A stretch of DNA of 64,000 bases from Azoarcus sp. (GTDB taxonomy: Bacteria; Pseudomonadota; Gammaproteobacteria; Burkholderiales; Rhodocyclaceae). Both the position numbers and the translations under genes were made by a program. Shown here one piece after another: positions 43,601-52,510 of this stretch. The stretch lies in the NCBI GenBank assembly GCA_030656215.1, contig JAUSOD010000029.1, positions 1 through 64,000 on the forward strand, in the 5' to 3' direction. The number at the start of each line of letters is the position of its first letter. Within the stretch, counting starts at the first letter, position 1. The notes below the pieces were generated by a model. It made no database searches, had not been told where the DNA came from, and saw nothing but the letters and a program-made list of their open reading frames with translations.

Positions 43601-44415
43601 GGCCCGCCCTTACCCACTGCGGCCTTTACCGTATTGAGCAGCGTCTGGTCGCGGTCATCGTCGGTCAGCCGCGTAGCTGCGGCAGCGGGTACGGCCTCCG
43701 GCAGCACCTCTGCCAGCACACGCGCCAACTCTTCCACCGGTTGCTGCAGCGGCCGCATCGGCACCAGCACCTGCCAGTCGGGCATGCGCGCCAGCCTGGG
43801 GATCACCCCGGCGCGCACCAGCGACGACTTGCCACTGCCCGAGGCGCCGACCAGCACCAGCAGGCGATCGCCGCCATAGCGGCGCATCTGCGCCAACGTA
43901 TCGAGGCAGCGGCGCTGGTCTTCATCGCGGCCGAAATACACCGCAGCGTCGGCGGCCTGGAAGGGCTGGAGGCCGGGGTAAGGCGGGCGATGGATATCCC
44001 AGCTGAAACTGTCGGCCGGATCCAGCCCGGCGCTGCGCATGCCGCGCCACAAGCGCGCATACCCAGCTTCAGGGTCGGTACGCAGGTCGGTGGCCTGGGT
44101 GTCGAGCAGGATGGAGCGCAACTCGCAGTCGGCGATGATCAGCGGGAAAATCTGCTTGCCCAGCGCACGCGCGTGCGTGATCTCGGCGAAACACCAGTCG
44201 GACGCCATCGAGTGCGCACTGCACAATACGATGACGCCGCTGCAGGCGCGCAACCGGGCATAGATCTCGCGCTCCCAGTGGCGCCCGGCAGGAATGCCGT
44301 CGGCCGGGTCGAAGTCGAGGAACAGCGACTGGTAACCCTGCGCTCGCAAGCGCGTCGCCACGTCCTCGGCCGCGGCGTTGTCCCGACTGCTGTGACTGAT
44401 GAAGATCCCCGACAC
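40570..44415 (-). CDS. TIR-NTPase (STAND-like)-WD40-like protein
   Basis: A 1281-residue three-part protein. Residues 1-130 are a TIR domain (GIFISHSSRDNAAAEDVATRL; SAHSMASDWCFAEIT with Glu78 at the catalytic position). Residues 145-480 are a STAND-type NTPase beginning PPYPGLQPFQAADAAVYFGRD, with Walker A GASGSGKSSLV (190-200) and Walker B VLLVVDQLEEL. A helical stretch and one hydrophobic segment near 610-630 precede about 600 residues of repeats with spaced W and D/G pattern, likely a WD40-type beta-propeller sensor. Proteins of this plan bind a trigger through the C-terminus and activate the TIR, which can destroy NAD; several are antiphage systems. No partner gene is evident. A 12-base tandem repeat (41839-41886) encodes GQTR units within the propeller region. 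Confidence 0.85.
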   Translation of the reverse strand: MSGIFISHSSRDNAAAEDVATRLRAQGYQSLFLDFDPADGIPAGRHWEREIYARLRACSGVIVLCSAHSMASDWCFAEITHARALGKQIFPLIIADCELRSILLDTQATDLRTDPEAGYARLWRGMRSAGLDPADSFSWDIHRPPYPGLQPFQAADAAVYFGRDEDQRRCLDTLAQMRRYGGDRLLVLVGASGSGKSSLVRAGVIPRLARMPDWQVLVPMRPLQQPVEELARVLAEVLPEAVPAAAATRLTDDDRDQTLLNTVKAAVGKGGPRAVLLVVDQLEELLTTSDAAAAARFVRLLHAALADDAGNLYCLATLRADYLATLQSHPLWGEMPFREMSLGPMMPRHFAEIISKPARVAGIELESGLVETMVQDTGTADALPLLAFTLNRLWRDFGDDGLITLAEYAERIGGLEGAIRQEADAVLAALKPTGAQIDDLRDAFRHMVRVDPDGQYTRRAVRWQDIPEAIHPLMEAFVKARLLVSGQEDAPAGGASARTLEVAHEALFRAWDRLKRWLDEDRVFLLWRQHMRREAEAWQRTPSDQGLLLRGGPLAEASRWQTARDRELGDTLRAFIVASKAAAQRALRRRRALEAGIALGLVAVSWLGLELWQQRKETQVQLINSYWSGAVSARDANGDALKAAHYFARVADLSEHAQARDSALIGMGMLGGGVELSGIISLPATPDGVRVRADDAVLLSWAGRHATVHDLHSGKQIVQATHAEPVDEAHLAAQRHAVVRDAAGGVWLWGDGEPARALAGTGMAGLALDHDGQQVLSWGNGGVRVWAVPGGLELGRLELAGSIVGARFVGKQTVLVWSEDGQFWRWNPAVAEAHSDRNSGSRSGGQTRGQTRGQTGWQTGCAVRGVEVSASGGEVLSWCDTTLIRHDVAQGRVIARWASPDTVDGARFVPGGKELVSWNAARGLVRVWNTASGAPRLDQALAREGSLSRLLLTPDGSHFVTSGAGGYLELWNVAEDAPAARGQHDRAEATVMAAITADGTRVLAWSATAGARLWDTGTMTPLSLPLKHPGRVAGAAFFDNGDGIVTWADDASLRVWRRHLAHELTAPVAVPPTASRVARASVPEAALKTRLDALGLHGYQMLQQGDDGVLVVAESLGRRLGPGDVLSPPLSLGEGIGSGALLPDQRVVLWGNTTVQLWDALSGQPLSAPLRSDVLYPEAANVDDGLLTTAGNVARQWRWPVPDTAGATAQHWLARASATQMDDQGAIRVMTQSAWCALAAGAPGPAVGCGDRAATAGSPYLNQRLGPRPHPVAAFIPHPHL
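41839..41886 (+). repeat. 12-base tandem repeat inside the TIR-NTPase gene
   Basis: Four head-to-tail 12-base units of the form GGTCTGCCCGCG (the first and last diverge slightly). The array is in frame with the minus-strand gene and encodes repeated GQT(R/G) units. Because the unit is a multiple of three, copy number could change without breaking the gene. Confidence 0.75.
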
Positions 44416-44500
44416 AGCCAGATCTCCCGCGTGAGTGTTACCGCTCAGGGTTCAGCGCGCTGCTCTTCATCCAAGCACATTCAGATGCCGTTTGCACCAC

Positions 44501-46915
44501 TCAATGCGACCGCGTCCGCCGTTTCCCTTCGCCCTCGCCGTCGGCAAATGCGTGGCGCGCAGCGGTCATGTCAGCGAGTACCGCGGCCACCTTGAAATTG
44601 AGCGATCCGCGCGGCATTACACCCTTGGAGTCCGGCTCGCCGGCCGGAATCCCGGTGAGCACGGTCATGGCCTCGTCCACGGTCGTGACCGGATAGATGT
44701 GGAACCGACCTTCGCGCGCGGCCTCGACCACATCCTCGCGCAACATCAGATGGCGCACGCTGACCGCCGGAATCACCACGCCCTGCGTCCCGTCGAGCCC
44801 ACGCGCAGCGCACAGATCGAAGAAACCCTCGATCTTCTCGTTGACCCCGCCGATCACCTGCACCTCGCCGAACTGGTTGACCGAACCGGTGATCGCCAGG
44901 CGCTGCTCGATCGGCAACTGGGTCAGTGCCGAAAGCAGGGCGCACAACTCCGCGAGCGACGCCGAGTCGCCTTCGACCGGCGTGTAGGACTGCTCGAACA
45001 CCAGGCTGGCCGACAGCGACAGGGGCTGGTGGCGGGCGTAGCGCGCAGCGAGAAAGGCTGACAGGATGAGCACCCCTTTGGAATGGATGGCGCCACCGAG
45101 TTCGGCTTCGCGCTCGATGTCGACTACGTCGCCCTCGCCCAGGCGCACCGTGGCCGAGATCCGCATCGGATGGCCGAAGCGTTCGCCGGCCAGCTCGATC
45201 ACCACCAGGCCGTTGATCTGCCCGGAACGGGCGCCACTGGTGGCGATCAGCGTGGTGCCGTCGAGCATCGATTCGCGCACCCGGGTCGGATAGCGGCTGC
45301 AGCGCCGCGCACGTGCGGCCAGTGCCGCTTCGATCTGCTCGCGCCCGATCCGGTCGCAGCCTTGCTGGCGGGCAAAGTGGTCCGCCTCACGCATCAGGTC
45401 GGCAAGCATGCGGGTTTGCAGCGACAGGCGGGCAGCATCCTCGGTAAAACGGGCGCCCTCCTCCACCATGCGCGCAACCGCATTGCGATCCAGCGGCAGC
45501 AATTTCGCGTTACGCCCCAGCATGGCCAGCAGGCGTGCGTATTGCTGCTCGTTCTCGGGCGTACGCGGCAGATCGTCGTCGAAATCGGCCGCGACCTTGA
45601 ACAGCTTGGCAAAATCCGGATCGTGCTCCATCAGGGTGTAATACAGCTCGCGATCGCCGATCATCACCACCTTGAGCGCGCACGGAACGGCTTGCGGCTC
45701 GAGGGTGAGGGTTCCGCTCCAGCCCTGGGCTTCCGCCGGCGGCTCGATCAGAATCTCGTTTGCGCGCAAGGTACGCTTGAGCCCCTCCCAGGCGAAGGGC
45801 TGGGTCAGCAGCCGCTCGGCATCGACCACCAGATAGCCACCGTTGGCGCGGTGCAGGGCTCCGGCCCGGATCAGGTTGAAGTGGCTGACCTGCGCGCCCT
45901 GCTGCACCACATGCTCGACCCGACCGATCAGGTTTCCGTATCCGGGATTGTTCTCGAACACGATCGGTGCCCCGGTGGACGCGGCGTGATCGACCAGCAG
46001 CTTGACCTGGTAACGACCGAAACGGCTACTGTCGTCCTTGTCGGCCTCTTCCTCGTCCTCGTCGATCACGATGCCCTCCACCGCGAAGTCGAGCACGTCC
46101 TTCACCACGATGTCGAAGAAGGCGAGCACTTCGGGCAGATCGGCGTGACGCTCGCGCATCTCGCGCATCAGATGGGCGAGCGCCGGCGAAAGGGCCTCGT
46201 GCTCGGCGCGCACCAGCGCTTCGCGCAGCGCCTTGCGCCAACCTGGAAACTCGTTGAGCAGGTCGGTCAGCCGGTCACTCCATTCGGCAACCTGCGCCTC
46301 GATCGCCGTGCGCTCGGCTTCCGGCAGGGCATCGAACGCTTCCGGGGTGAGCACCTCACCTTCGCGTGAGGGTGAGAACACGAAGCCATCGGGAGTCTGC
46401 AGCAGCGAGATGCCCTGCTCGGCACACTGCTGGCCGAGCTCGCGCAAGGCCGAGTCCTCGCGCGTCTTGTGCGCGCCCTGTAGCGCCTCGATCCGCTCGG
46501 TGTGCGGATCGCTGCCGAGCGCCGCCTCGATCGCCGGACCGAGTTCGCGGATGAAGGTCTGCATGTCGGCGCGCAATGCCCCGCCGCGCCCTGCAGGCAG
46601 GGTCAACAGGCGCGGGTGCAGCGGCTCGTCGAAGTTGTGCAGGTAACAGAGGTCGGGTGGAACCGGCTCGCTGTCGGCCCGCTCGCGCAGCAGTTTGAAG
46701 GTGGTCGCGTGCTTGCCGCTGCCCGACTCGCCAAGGACGAACACATGGTAGTCGGCGTGTCCGATCGCAAGGCCGAAGCGCAAGGCTTCCATTGCCCGGT
46801 CCTGGCCGAGGTCGCCAGGGTGGTCATCGAGCGTTGCGGTGGTGTCAAAGGAGAACTGCTCTGGGTTGCAACTGGCTCGCAGCCGGGTTGCATGCAGGGG
46901 CGCGATGTCGGCCAT
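44501..46915 (-). CDS. Lon-like ATP-dependent protease
   Basis: An 804-residue AAA+ protease of the LonB/YcbZ-like group. The N-terminal part includes Walker A GESGSGKHATTF (about residues 61-72) and an inserted helical domain (about 110-300). The ATPase core continues with GALHRANGGYLVVDAERLL (Walker B-like). The C-terminal Lon protease domain has the catalytic Ser in EGDSASLAEL (about 650) and Lys in GVNEKIEGF (about 690). Soluble form, with no membrane helix. It lies 85 bases upstream of the TIR-NTPase gene start, same strand, with no sign of coupling. Expected to degrade damaged or specific proteins. Confidence 0.9.
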   Translation of the reverse strand: MADIAPLHATRLRASCNPEQFSFDTTATLDDHPGDLGQDRAMEALRFGLAIGHADYHVFVLGESGSGKHATTFKLLRERADSEPVPPDLCYLHNFDEPLHPRLLTLPAGRGGALRADMQTFIRELGPAIEAALGSDPHTERIEALQGAHKTREDSALRELGQQCAEQGISLLQTPDGFVFSPSREGEVLTPEAFDALPEAERTAIEAQVAEWSDRLTDLLNEFPGWRKALREALVRAEHEALSPALAHLMREMRERHADLPEVLAFFDIVVKDVLDFAVEGIVIDEDEEEADKDDSSRFGRYQVKLLVDHAASTGAPIVFENNPGYGNLIGRVEHVVQQGAQVSHFNLIRAGALHRANGGYLVVDAERLLTQPFAWEGLKRTLRANEILIEPPAEAQGWSGTLTLEPQAVPCALKVVMIGDRELYYTLMEHDPDFAKLFKVAADFDDDLPRTPENEQQYARLLAMLGRNAKLLPLDRNAVARMVEEGARFTEDAARLSLQTRMLADLMREADHFARQQGCDRIGREQIEAALAARARRCSRYPTRVRESMLDGTTLIATSGARSGQINGLVVIELAGERFGHPMRISATVRLGEGDVVDIEREAELGGAIHSKGVLILSAFLAARYARHQPLSLSASLVFEQSYTPVEGDSASLAELCALLSALTQLPIEQRLAITGSVNQFGEVQVIGGVNEKIEGFFDLCAARGLDGTQGVVIPAVSVRHLMLREDVVEAAREGRFHIYPVTTVDEAMTVLTGIPAGEPDSKGVMPRGSLNFKVAAVLADMTAARHAFADGEGEGKRRTRSH

Positions 46916-47023
46916 GTTGTTTTTCTCCGGAAGCCGAAGCGGAAAAGAGTTGCCGGACCGGGTGGGCCGGGCATCCCGACATCTTTACCGCAACCAAGCC
47001 TGCCGGCAAGTCTCACACGGCAA

Positions 47024-47314
47024 TCAACGCCCGGCCGGACGCAAGTGTTCATCGCCCCAGCGCATATCCAGGCCGTCGTCCTCGAACTGCGGAAACAGCC
47101 GGTCATGCTCGAGCAGCAGGCGCATGACGGTGCCCGCATGTTCGGCGGGGAAGCCCCGGCGCGTCCCGCCACGCGTGTCGGTCATCAGCCGGAACAGATG
47201 GCGACGACAATCGACGCTTCCCCAGATCAGGTCGATCGTCTGCAGGTGGGGAAAGCGCTCATATAGCGCGGCGGTATCGGTCCTACGCACGCGCAACTCG
47301 CCAGGTGCATTCAT
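47024..47314 (-). CDS. small hypothetical protein
   Basis: A 96-residue soluble protein started at ATG 47314, with a GGAGG ribosome binding site eight bases before it. A TTG further upstream would overlap that site and is rejected. Sequence features: LYERFPHLQTIDLIWGSVDC in the middle, charged and Arg-rich ends, no membrane helix. Not recognised. It lies 108 bases before the Lon-like protease on the same strand and faces away from moaA. Confidence 0.6.
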   Translation of the reverse strand: MNAPGELRVRRTDTAALYERFPHLQTIDLIWGSVDCRRHLFRLMTDTRGGTRRGFPAEHAGTVMRLLLEHDRLFPQFEDDGLDMRWGDEHLRPAGR

Positions 47315-47400
47315 CGCGGCAACCTCCAATTTACGCTCAGCGTTACTACATTCATAATAAATGACAAATATGGTGTTTATGTGGATTCAGGCCGCCATTC

Positions 47401-47435
47401 TGCCCAAAAGTTCGTTGTATTTCCCAGTTTGGGCA
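47401..47435. repeat. hairpin-forming inverted repeat upstream of moaA
   Basis: TGCCCAAA (47401-47408) and TTTGGGCA (47428-47435) form a perfect eight-base inverted repeat with a 19-base spacer. It lies about 170 bases before moaA. I do not recognise the Moco riboswitch consensus here. The rest of the 291-base divergent gap (47315-47605) holds the CRP-like palindrome and no other clear element. Confidence 0.4.
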
Positions 47436-47453
47436 CCGCAACATGGTGACGCT

Positions 47454-47469
47454 CGTGATCGATATCACG
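47454..47469. promoter_or_regulatory. CRP-type palindrome upstream of moaA
   Basis: CGTGATCGATATCACG is a perfect 16-base inverted repeat containing GTGA-N6-TCAC, the core of CRP-family binding sites. It lies 136 bases before the moaA start. The outer bases (C/G) differ from the usual T/A, so the match is incomplete. Confidence 0.35.
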
Positions 47470-47605
47470 GATCGCACAGCTGCCTGGGTCCTACATCGAC
47501 ATCCGGCAACGGGTCACCAGCAAATATTCGAACTTGACCGCAGACAAGGCGCTGTGGAACAGTCGGTAGCACGATCAGTCGAAAGAACAAATCATCGATC
47601 ACGCC

Positions 47606-48676
47606 ATGAAAGTCATCCCTATCCGCAGCGCGCTTTCCACCCCCCTCTCCGTTCGTGCAGATGCGGCGGACGGCCCTCTTGTTGACCAGCGCGGGCGAAG
47701 CGTGCGCGACTTGCGCATCTCGGTAACGGATCGGTGCAATTTCCGTTGTGTCTATTGCATGCCGCGCGCGGTGTTCGACAAGGACTACCCGTTTCTGCCG
47801 CGGGCACAACTCCTCAGCTTCGAGGAGATCTTCCGGGTGGCAAAGATTTTTGCCGCGCGCGGGGTACGCAAGATCCGGATCACCGGCGGCGAACCACTGT
47901 TGCGCAAGGACATAGAGCGCCTGATCGCCATGCTGGCGACCCTCGATGATGTCGAACTCACCCTCACCACCAATGGCGTGCTGCTGCCCAAACTCGCCCG
48001 CACGCTGCGTGATGCAGGGCTGCACCGGGTGACGGTGAGTCTGGATGCGCTCGATGACGCAACATTCCGCCGCATGAACGACGCCGACTATCCGGTCGAG
48101 CGCGTGCTCGAGGGCATCGCGGCGGCACAATCGGCCGGCTTCGAGGCGATCAAGGTCAATATGGTGGTGAAACGCGGCAGCAACGATCAGGATATCGTCC
48201 CGATGGCGCGCCACTTCCGTAACAGCGGCCACATCCTGCGCTTCATCGAGTTCATGGACGTGGGCGCGAGCAACGGCTGGAAGATGGACGAGGTACTGCC
48301 CTCGCGCGACGTGATCGCCCGCATCCACGAGCAGTTCCCGCTCGAGGCGATCGACCCGAACTACGAAGGCGAGGTGGCGGAGCGCTGGCGCTATGTGGAC
48401 GGAGCCGGTGAAGTCGGGGTGATCTCCTCGGTGACCCAGGCCTTCTGCTCCACCTGTACCCGGATCCGGCTGTCGACCGAGGGCAAGCTCTACACGTGTC
48501 TGTTCGCCCAGCACGGGCACGATCTGCGCGATCTGCTGCGCGGCGACGCGGACGACGCCCGCATCGATGCGGCCATCGCCGGCGTGTGGACGCAGCGCGA
48601 CGACCGCTACTCCGAAATCCGCACCGCCGCCACCGCCGGCCGGCCGAAGATCGAGATGTCCTACATCGGCGGCTGA
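47606..48676 (+). CDS. moaA: GTP 3',8-cyclase (molybdenum cofactor biosynthesis protein A)
   Basis: A 356-residue radical SAM enzyme that starts molybdenum cofactor synthesis from GTP. The SAM-cluster cysteines are 44, 48 and 51 in [10 protein letters not shown]. The C-terminal second [4Fe-4S] cluster lies in [19 protein letters not shown], and the Gly-Gly tail needed for activity is present (SYIGG). Cofactor made here would serve TtrA. Its end overlaps rmuC by 16 bases, convergent. Confidence 0.96.
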   Translation: MKVIPIRSALSTPLSVRADAADGPLVDQRGRSVRDLRISVTDRCNFRCVYCMPRAVFDKDYPFLPRAQLLSFEEIFRVAKIFAARGVRKIRITGGEPLLRKDIERLIAMLATLDDVELTLTTNGVLLPKLARTLRDAGLHRVTVSLDALDDATFRRMNDADYPVERVLEGIAAAQSAGFEAIKVNMVVKRGSNDQDIVPMARHFRNSGHILRFIEFMDVGASNGWKMDEVLPSRDVIARIHEQFPLEAIDPNYEGEVAERWRYVDGAGEVGVISSVTQAFCSTCTRIRLSTEGKLYTCLFAQHGHDLRDLLRGDADDARIDAAIAGVWTQRDDRYSEIRTAATAGRPKIEMSYIGG

Positions 48677-49887
48677 GGCGCGGCTTCGGCCACGGCCATG
48701 GCTTCAGACCTTTCGTCCTGCACCGGATCGAGCTCGTCGAGGCGGGCCGACTCGATCTTCTGGAAGTGGGCAGTGATCTTGCGGCTCGAGGTCTGCACGT
48801 CCTGCACGTCCTTGCTCGCCTGATCGATGTGACGCGCGAGCGCATTCATGCGCTCGTCAAAGCGGTGAAAATCCTTCGCCAGCTTGCCCAGCGCATCCTG
48901 GATGACGTGGATCTGCTTGCGCGTCTCGACATCCTTCAGCACGGCACGCGCCGTATTGAGCACCGCCATCAGCGTGGTCGGCGACACGATCCACACCCGC
49001 TTGTTCTGCGCATAGGCCACCACCTCGGGATGATAGGCATGGAGCTCGGCAAACACCGCCTCGGCGGGCAGGAACATCACCGCGCCGTCCGAGGTCACCC
49101 CGGGCAGGATGTACTTGCCCGCGATCGCATCCACATGGCGCTTCACGTCGCCCCTGAAGGCGGTCTGCGCAAGCTTGCGCTCGACATCCCCAAGACTGGT
49201 GTCGAACATACGGTGATAGTTTTCCAGCGGAAACTTGGAGTCGACTGCCACCAGGCCGGTCGGCGCCGGCAGCTTCAGGATGCAGTCGGCGCGGGTGTTG
49301 TTCGGCAGCGTTGCCTGGAATTCATACGCATCCGGCGGCAGCACATTGCGCACCAGCGCTTCGAGCTGAACCTCGCCGAATGCGCCGCGCGCCTTCTTGT
49401 CACCGAGCAACTCCTGCAGGCTGACCACATTGGTAGTGAGCCCGTCGATCTTCTTCTGCGCCTCGTCGATCGTCGCCAGGCGTGACATCACGCTGGCAAA
49501 GGTGTCGTTGGTCTTGCGAAAGCCTTCGTCGAGGCGCTCGTTCACCTGTCCGGCCAGCGTTTGCAGGCGACCATCCACACTATGGGTCAGCGCTTCGATG
49601 CTGCGCGACAGTTGCACCGAGGCCGACGCAAGACCACGCTGCAGCAACTCGCGGTCGGCGCGCGCATGGTCGCCGATGCGGTCGGTCTGACGGCCGAGCC
49701 CGTCATGCAGGTCGCGCAGCAGATCGCGATGCTGGGCACCGAGTTGCTGATCGAGCCGCTCGCCGATGCCGGCATGGATATCGCGTTCGAGCCGTCCAGT
49801 ACGCGCCAGCACCCATAGCAGCAAACCGAGCACCGCCACGAGCAGGCCAACCAGGACCAGCTCGGCATTTGAAAAAACAGCGGTCAT
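48661..49887 (-). CDS. rmuC: DNA recombination protein RmuC
   Basis: A 408-residue protein with an N-terminal membrane helix (about residues 8-28), a long coiled coil (about 40-165) and the RmuC nuclease-like domain (about 180-370), including [73 protein letters not shown] and [16 protein letters not shown]. RmuC limits certain DNA rearrangements and resembles restriction-type nucleases; its biochemical role is not settled. It follows the permease gene on the same strand only in map terms: the permease starts further upstream and ends 25 bases before rmuC begins, so co-transcription is possible. Confidence 0.95.
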   Translation of the reverse strand: MTAVFSNAELVLVGLLVAVLGLLLWVLARTGRLERDIHAGIGERLDQQLGAQHRDLLRDLHDGLGRQTDRIGDHARADRELLQRGLASASVQLSRSIEALTHSVDGRLQTLAGQVNERLDEGFRKTNDTFASVMSRLATIDEAQKKIDGLTTNVVSLQELLGDKKARGAFGEVQLEALVRNVLPPDAYEFQATLPNNTRADCILKLPAPTGLVAVDSKFPLENYHRMFDTSLGDVERKLAQTAFRGDVKRHVDAIAGKYILPGVTSDGAVMFLPAEAVFAELHAYHPEVVAYAQNKRVWIVSPTTLMAVLNTARAVLKDVETRKQIHVIQDALGKLAKDFHRFDERMNALARHIDQASKDVQDVQTSSRKITAHFQKIESARLDELDPVQDERSEAMAVAEAAPQPPM

Positions 49888-49912
49888 CTCAGCCCCGACC
49901 TCAACCCCGACC

Positions 49913-52408
49913 TCAACCCAGTGCGCGCAGGCTGGCCAGCGGGGGCCTGGACATCAGCCCACGGGTGCCGAGCCAGCCGCCCAGCACCACCCCGCCGGCA
50001 CCGATCGCGGTCGCCAGCAATACCGGCATCACCCCCGGCACATAACTCATCTTGAACACGAAATGCGCCAGCGCCCAACCGATGGCCGTCGCGCCTATGC
50101 CCGCCAATACCCCGGCCACGCCGCCCAGCACGATGAACTCGGCCGCCAGCGCCTGCCTCACCTGGCGGTTGCGGGCACCGAGCGTGCGCAACATGGCAAG
50201 TTCGTACTCGCGCTCGTCGTGGGTGGATTGCAAGGCCGCGTACAGCACCACCAGCCCCGCCAGCACCGCGAAACCGAACACGAACTGCACGATCAGGATC
50301 AGCTTGTCGGTCATGGTGCGAACCTGCGCCAGCACCGCGCCGATATCGATCACCGACAGGTTGGGAAAGGCCGCGATCAGACGGGTGGTGAAGTCGTGAC
50401 TGCTCGCAGGCAGATGAAAGCTGGTGATCAGGCTGGCCGGATAGGGTTCGAGCAGGCCCTCGGAGGCAATGAAGAAGAAATTGACCCGCATCGAATCCCA
50501 GTTGAGCAGGCGCACGCTGGTGATCGGCGCCTCGACCCGTTGTCCCGCGACGTCGAACGCCACCGTATCACCCACCTTCAGCGCAAAGGTCTCGGCCAAA
50601 CCTTGCTCCACCGACAGCTGCGGCGTCCGGCTCTCGCCGTGCCAGCGCCCGGCACTGACTTCATTGCCGGCAGGCAGCGCACTGCCATAGGACAGGTTGA
50701 ACTCGCGTTCGGCCAGCCTGCGGGTGCGCGCCTCTTCGTAAGCCTCGGTATTGATCGGTGTGCCATTGATGGCGACCATGCGACCCCGGATCATCGGCTC
50801 GATGCCCGGCTGCTTCAGTCCCTCGGATACAAAGAACGCTTCAATCGGTGCGCGCTGATCGGGCTGGATATTGATCACGAAGCGGTTGGGCGCATCGGCT
50901 GGCGTCATCTTGCGCCAGTCGTCGAGCAGATCGCCGCGGATCAGGGTCAGCAACAGCAGCGCGGTCATGCCCAGGCCGAGCGCGGCAACCTGAATCACGC
51001 TTGCGCCCATGCGGCGCCCAAGCGCGGCTATGCCGTAACGCCAGCCGCCGCCGCGCAGGCTGCCCCGCCCCTTGAAACGCGTCGCCAGATGCAGCACCAG
51101 CCAGGCGGCCAGGGCGAACACCCCCAGCGCGACGGCAAAGCCGAGCGCCACCGCCAGCCCCAGCCGAACATCGGCAGCAATCCAGAAGATCAGCCCGAGC
51201 AATGCCCCCAGCCCCAGCACCCACGCACCGCTGCTGCGTGGTTCGGCCGTGGTGAATTCGCGCCGCAGCACCCGCAGCGTGGGCACCGCCCCCAAGCGAA
51301 GCAGTTGCGGCAACACAAAACCGATCAGCAAGGCCATGCCGACGATCAACCCATGCGCCACCGGCAGCATCGAGGGCGCCGGCAGTTCGGTGGCCAGGAT
51401 CTCGCGCAGACCGCTGCTCAAGCCCCATTGCACCGACCAGCCCAGCGCGGTGCCAATCAGTGCCGCGACCAGACCGAACACCAGGAACTCGCCAATCACG
51501 ATCCCGAGCACCTGCGACTGACGTGCGCCCAGGCAACGCATCACCGCACACGCATCGAGGTGGCGCTGCATGAAGCGACGCGCCGACAGGCCCACGGCGA
51601 CCGCCGCCAGGATCACCGCCAGCAGCGCTGCCAGACGCAGGAAGCGCTGCGCCTGATCGAGTGCGGTACGGACCTCGGGCCGGGCGTTTTCAATGGTCTC
51701 CACCGCCTGACCGCGCCCGAGCTGGCTGCGCGCCCATTTTTCGTAGCCGGCAACGGCCTCGTCGGTACCGGCAACGTGGAGCCGCCAGTTGGCGCGACTG
51801 CCGACCGAGATCAGACCGGTAGCCTCGAGATCGGTGAGATTGAAGATCGCCCGTGGCAACAGGCTGAAAAAATTTGCGCCCCGATCGGACTCGAAACTGA
51901 CCATGCCGCCAACACGAAAATCAAGCTCGCCCAGCCCCACGCGATCGCCCACCCGCACCCCGAGCTCGGCCAGCAGGCGTTCATCGAGCCACACCTCGCC
52001 CGGCCCCGGCGCGCGTCCGGCGTCCGCATCGGGCTGGTTCGGCCCCGGTGCGATGCGGATCGCACCGCGCAAAGGGTAGCCCTCCTCCACCACCTTGACC
52101 CCGGTCAGCACGGCCGCGCTGTCGGTGCTGGCCATGCTGGTAAACAGCACCGAAGTCACCGCCATCAGCCCGCGCTGGCGGGCCTCGTCGAAGAAGCGCG
52201 CGGACCAGGGCTGATCGGCACGCAGCAGCAGATCGCCCCCGAGCAGCTGGTTGGCCTCGCGATCGAGCCCGCGCCCGACACGATCGGCGAGAAAACCGAC
52301 ACTGGTGAGGCAGGCGACCGCAACGATGATGGCGAGTCCGAGCAGGTGCAACTCACCTGCACGCAGATCGCGACGCAGCATGCGCAGGGCAAGGCGTAAG
52401 GTTTTCAT
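49913..52408 (-). CDS. large FtsX-type ABC transporter permease, YbbP-like
   Basis: An 831-residue permease started at ATG 52408 (MKTLRLALRMLRRDLRAGELHLLGLAIIVAVACLTSVGFLADRV). It carries about ten helices in two FtsX domains separated by large periplasmic segments, the plan of YbbP. The first FtsX domain is around residues 255-440 and the second ends at PPLASLRALG. YbbP works with the ATPase YbbA and often with the lipase TesA; neither is next to it here, so the ATPase must be encoded elsewhere. Role uncertain: extraction of a hydrophobic envelope substrate is likely. Confidence 0.87.
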   Translation of the reverse strand: MKTLRLALRMLRRDLRAGELHLLGLAIIVAVACLTSVGFLADRVGRGLDREANQLLGGDLLLRADQPWSARFFDEARQRGLMAVTSVLFTSMASTDSAAVLTGVKVVEEGYPLRGAIRIAPGPNQPDADAGRAPGPGEVWLDERLLAELGVRVGDRVGLGELDFRVGGMVSFESDRGANFFSLLPRAIFNLTDLEATGLISVGSRANWRLHVAGTDEAVAGYEKWARSQLGRGQAVETIENARPEVRTALDQAQRFLRLAALLAVILAAVAVGLSARRFMQRHLDACAVMRCLGARQSQVLGIVIGEFLVFGLVAALIGTALGWSVQWGLSSGLREILATELPAPSMLPVAHGLIVGMALLIGFVLPQLLRLGAVPTLRVLRREFTTAEPRSSGAWVLGLGALLGLIFWIAADVRLGLAVALGFAVALGVFALAAWLVLHLATRFKGRGSLRGGGWRYGIAALGRRMGASVIQVAALGLGMTALLLLTLIRGDLLDDWRKMTPADAPNRFVINIQPDQRAPIEAFFVSEGLKQPGIEPMIRGRMVAINGTPINTEAYEEARTRRLAEREFNLSYGSALPAGNEVSAGRWHGESRTPQLSVEQGLAETFALKVGDTVAFDVAGQRVEAPITSVRLLNWDSMRVNFFFIASEGLLEPYPASLITSFHLPASSHDFTTRLIAAFPNLSVIDIGAVLAQVRTMTDKLILIVQFVFGFAVLAGLVVLYAALQSTHDEREYELAMLRTLGARNRQVRQALAAEFIVLGGVAGVLAGIGATAIGWALAHFVFKMSYVPGVMPVLLATAIGAGGVVLGGWLGTRGLMSRPPLASLRALG

Positions 52409-52510
52409 AACTGGCTTTTCATGGTGGGCTGCTTGTAACGAATGGGTGGCGGCAAACCGTATGCAATCGCGCATGGACTACGGTGATGGACGGTCCCGCC
52501 GCGATTCGGT

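Noticed and set aside
49766-52399. A very long open frame on the plus strand opposite the YbbP-like permease
   Set aside because: High-GC codon bias keeps the antisense frame open; its protein is rich in His, Gln and Arg with no domain, while the minus strand gives a clear permease.
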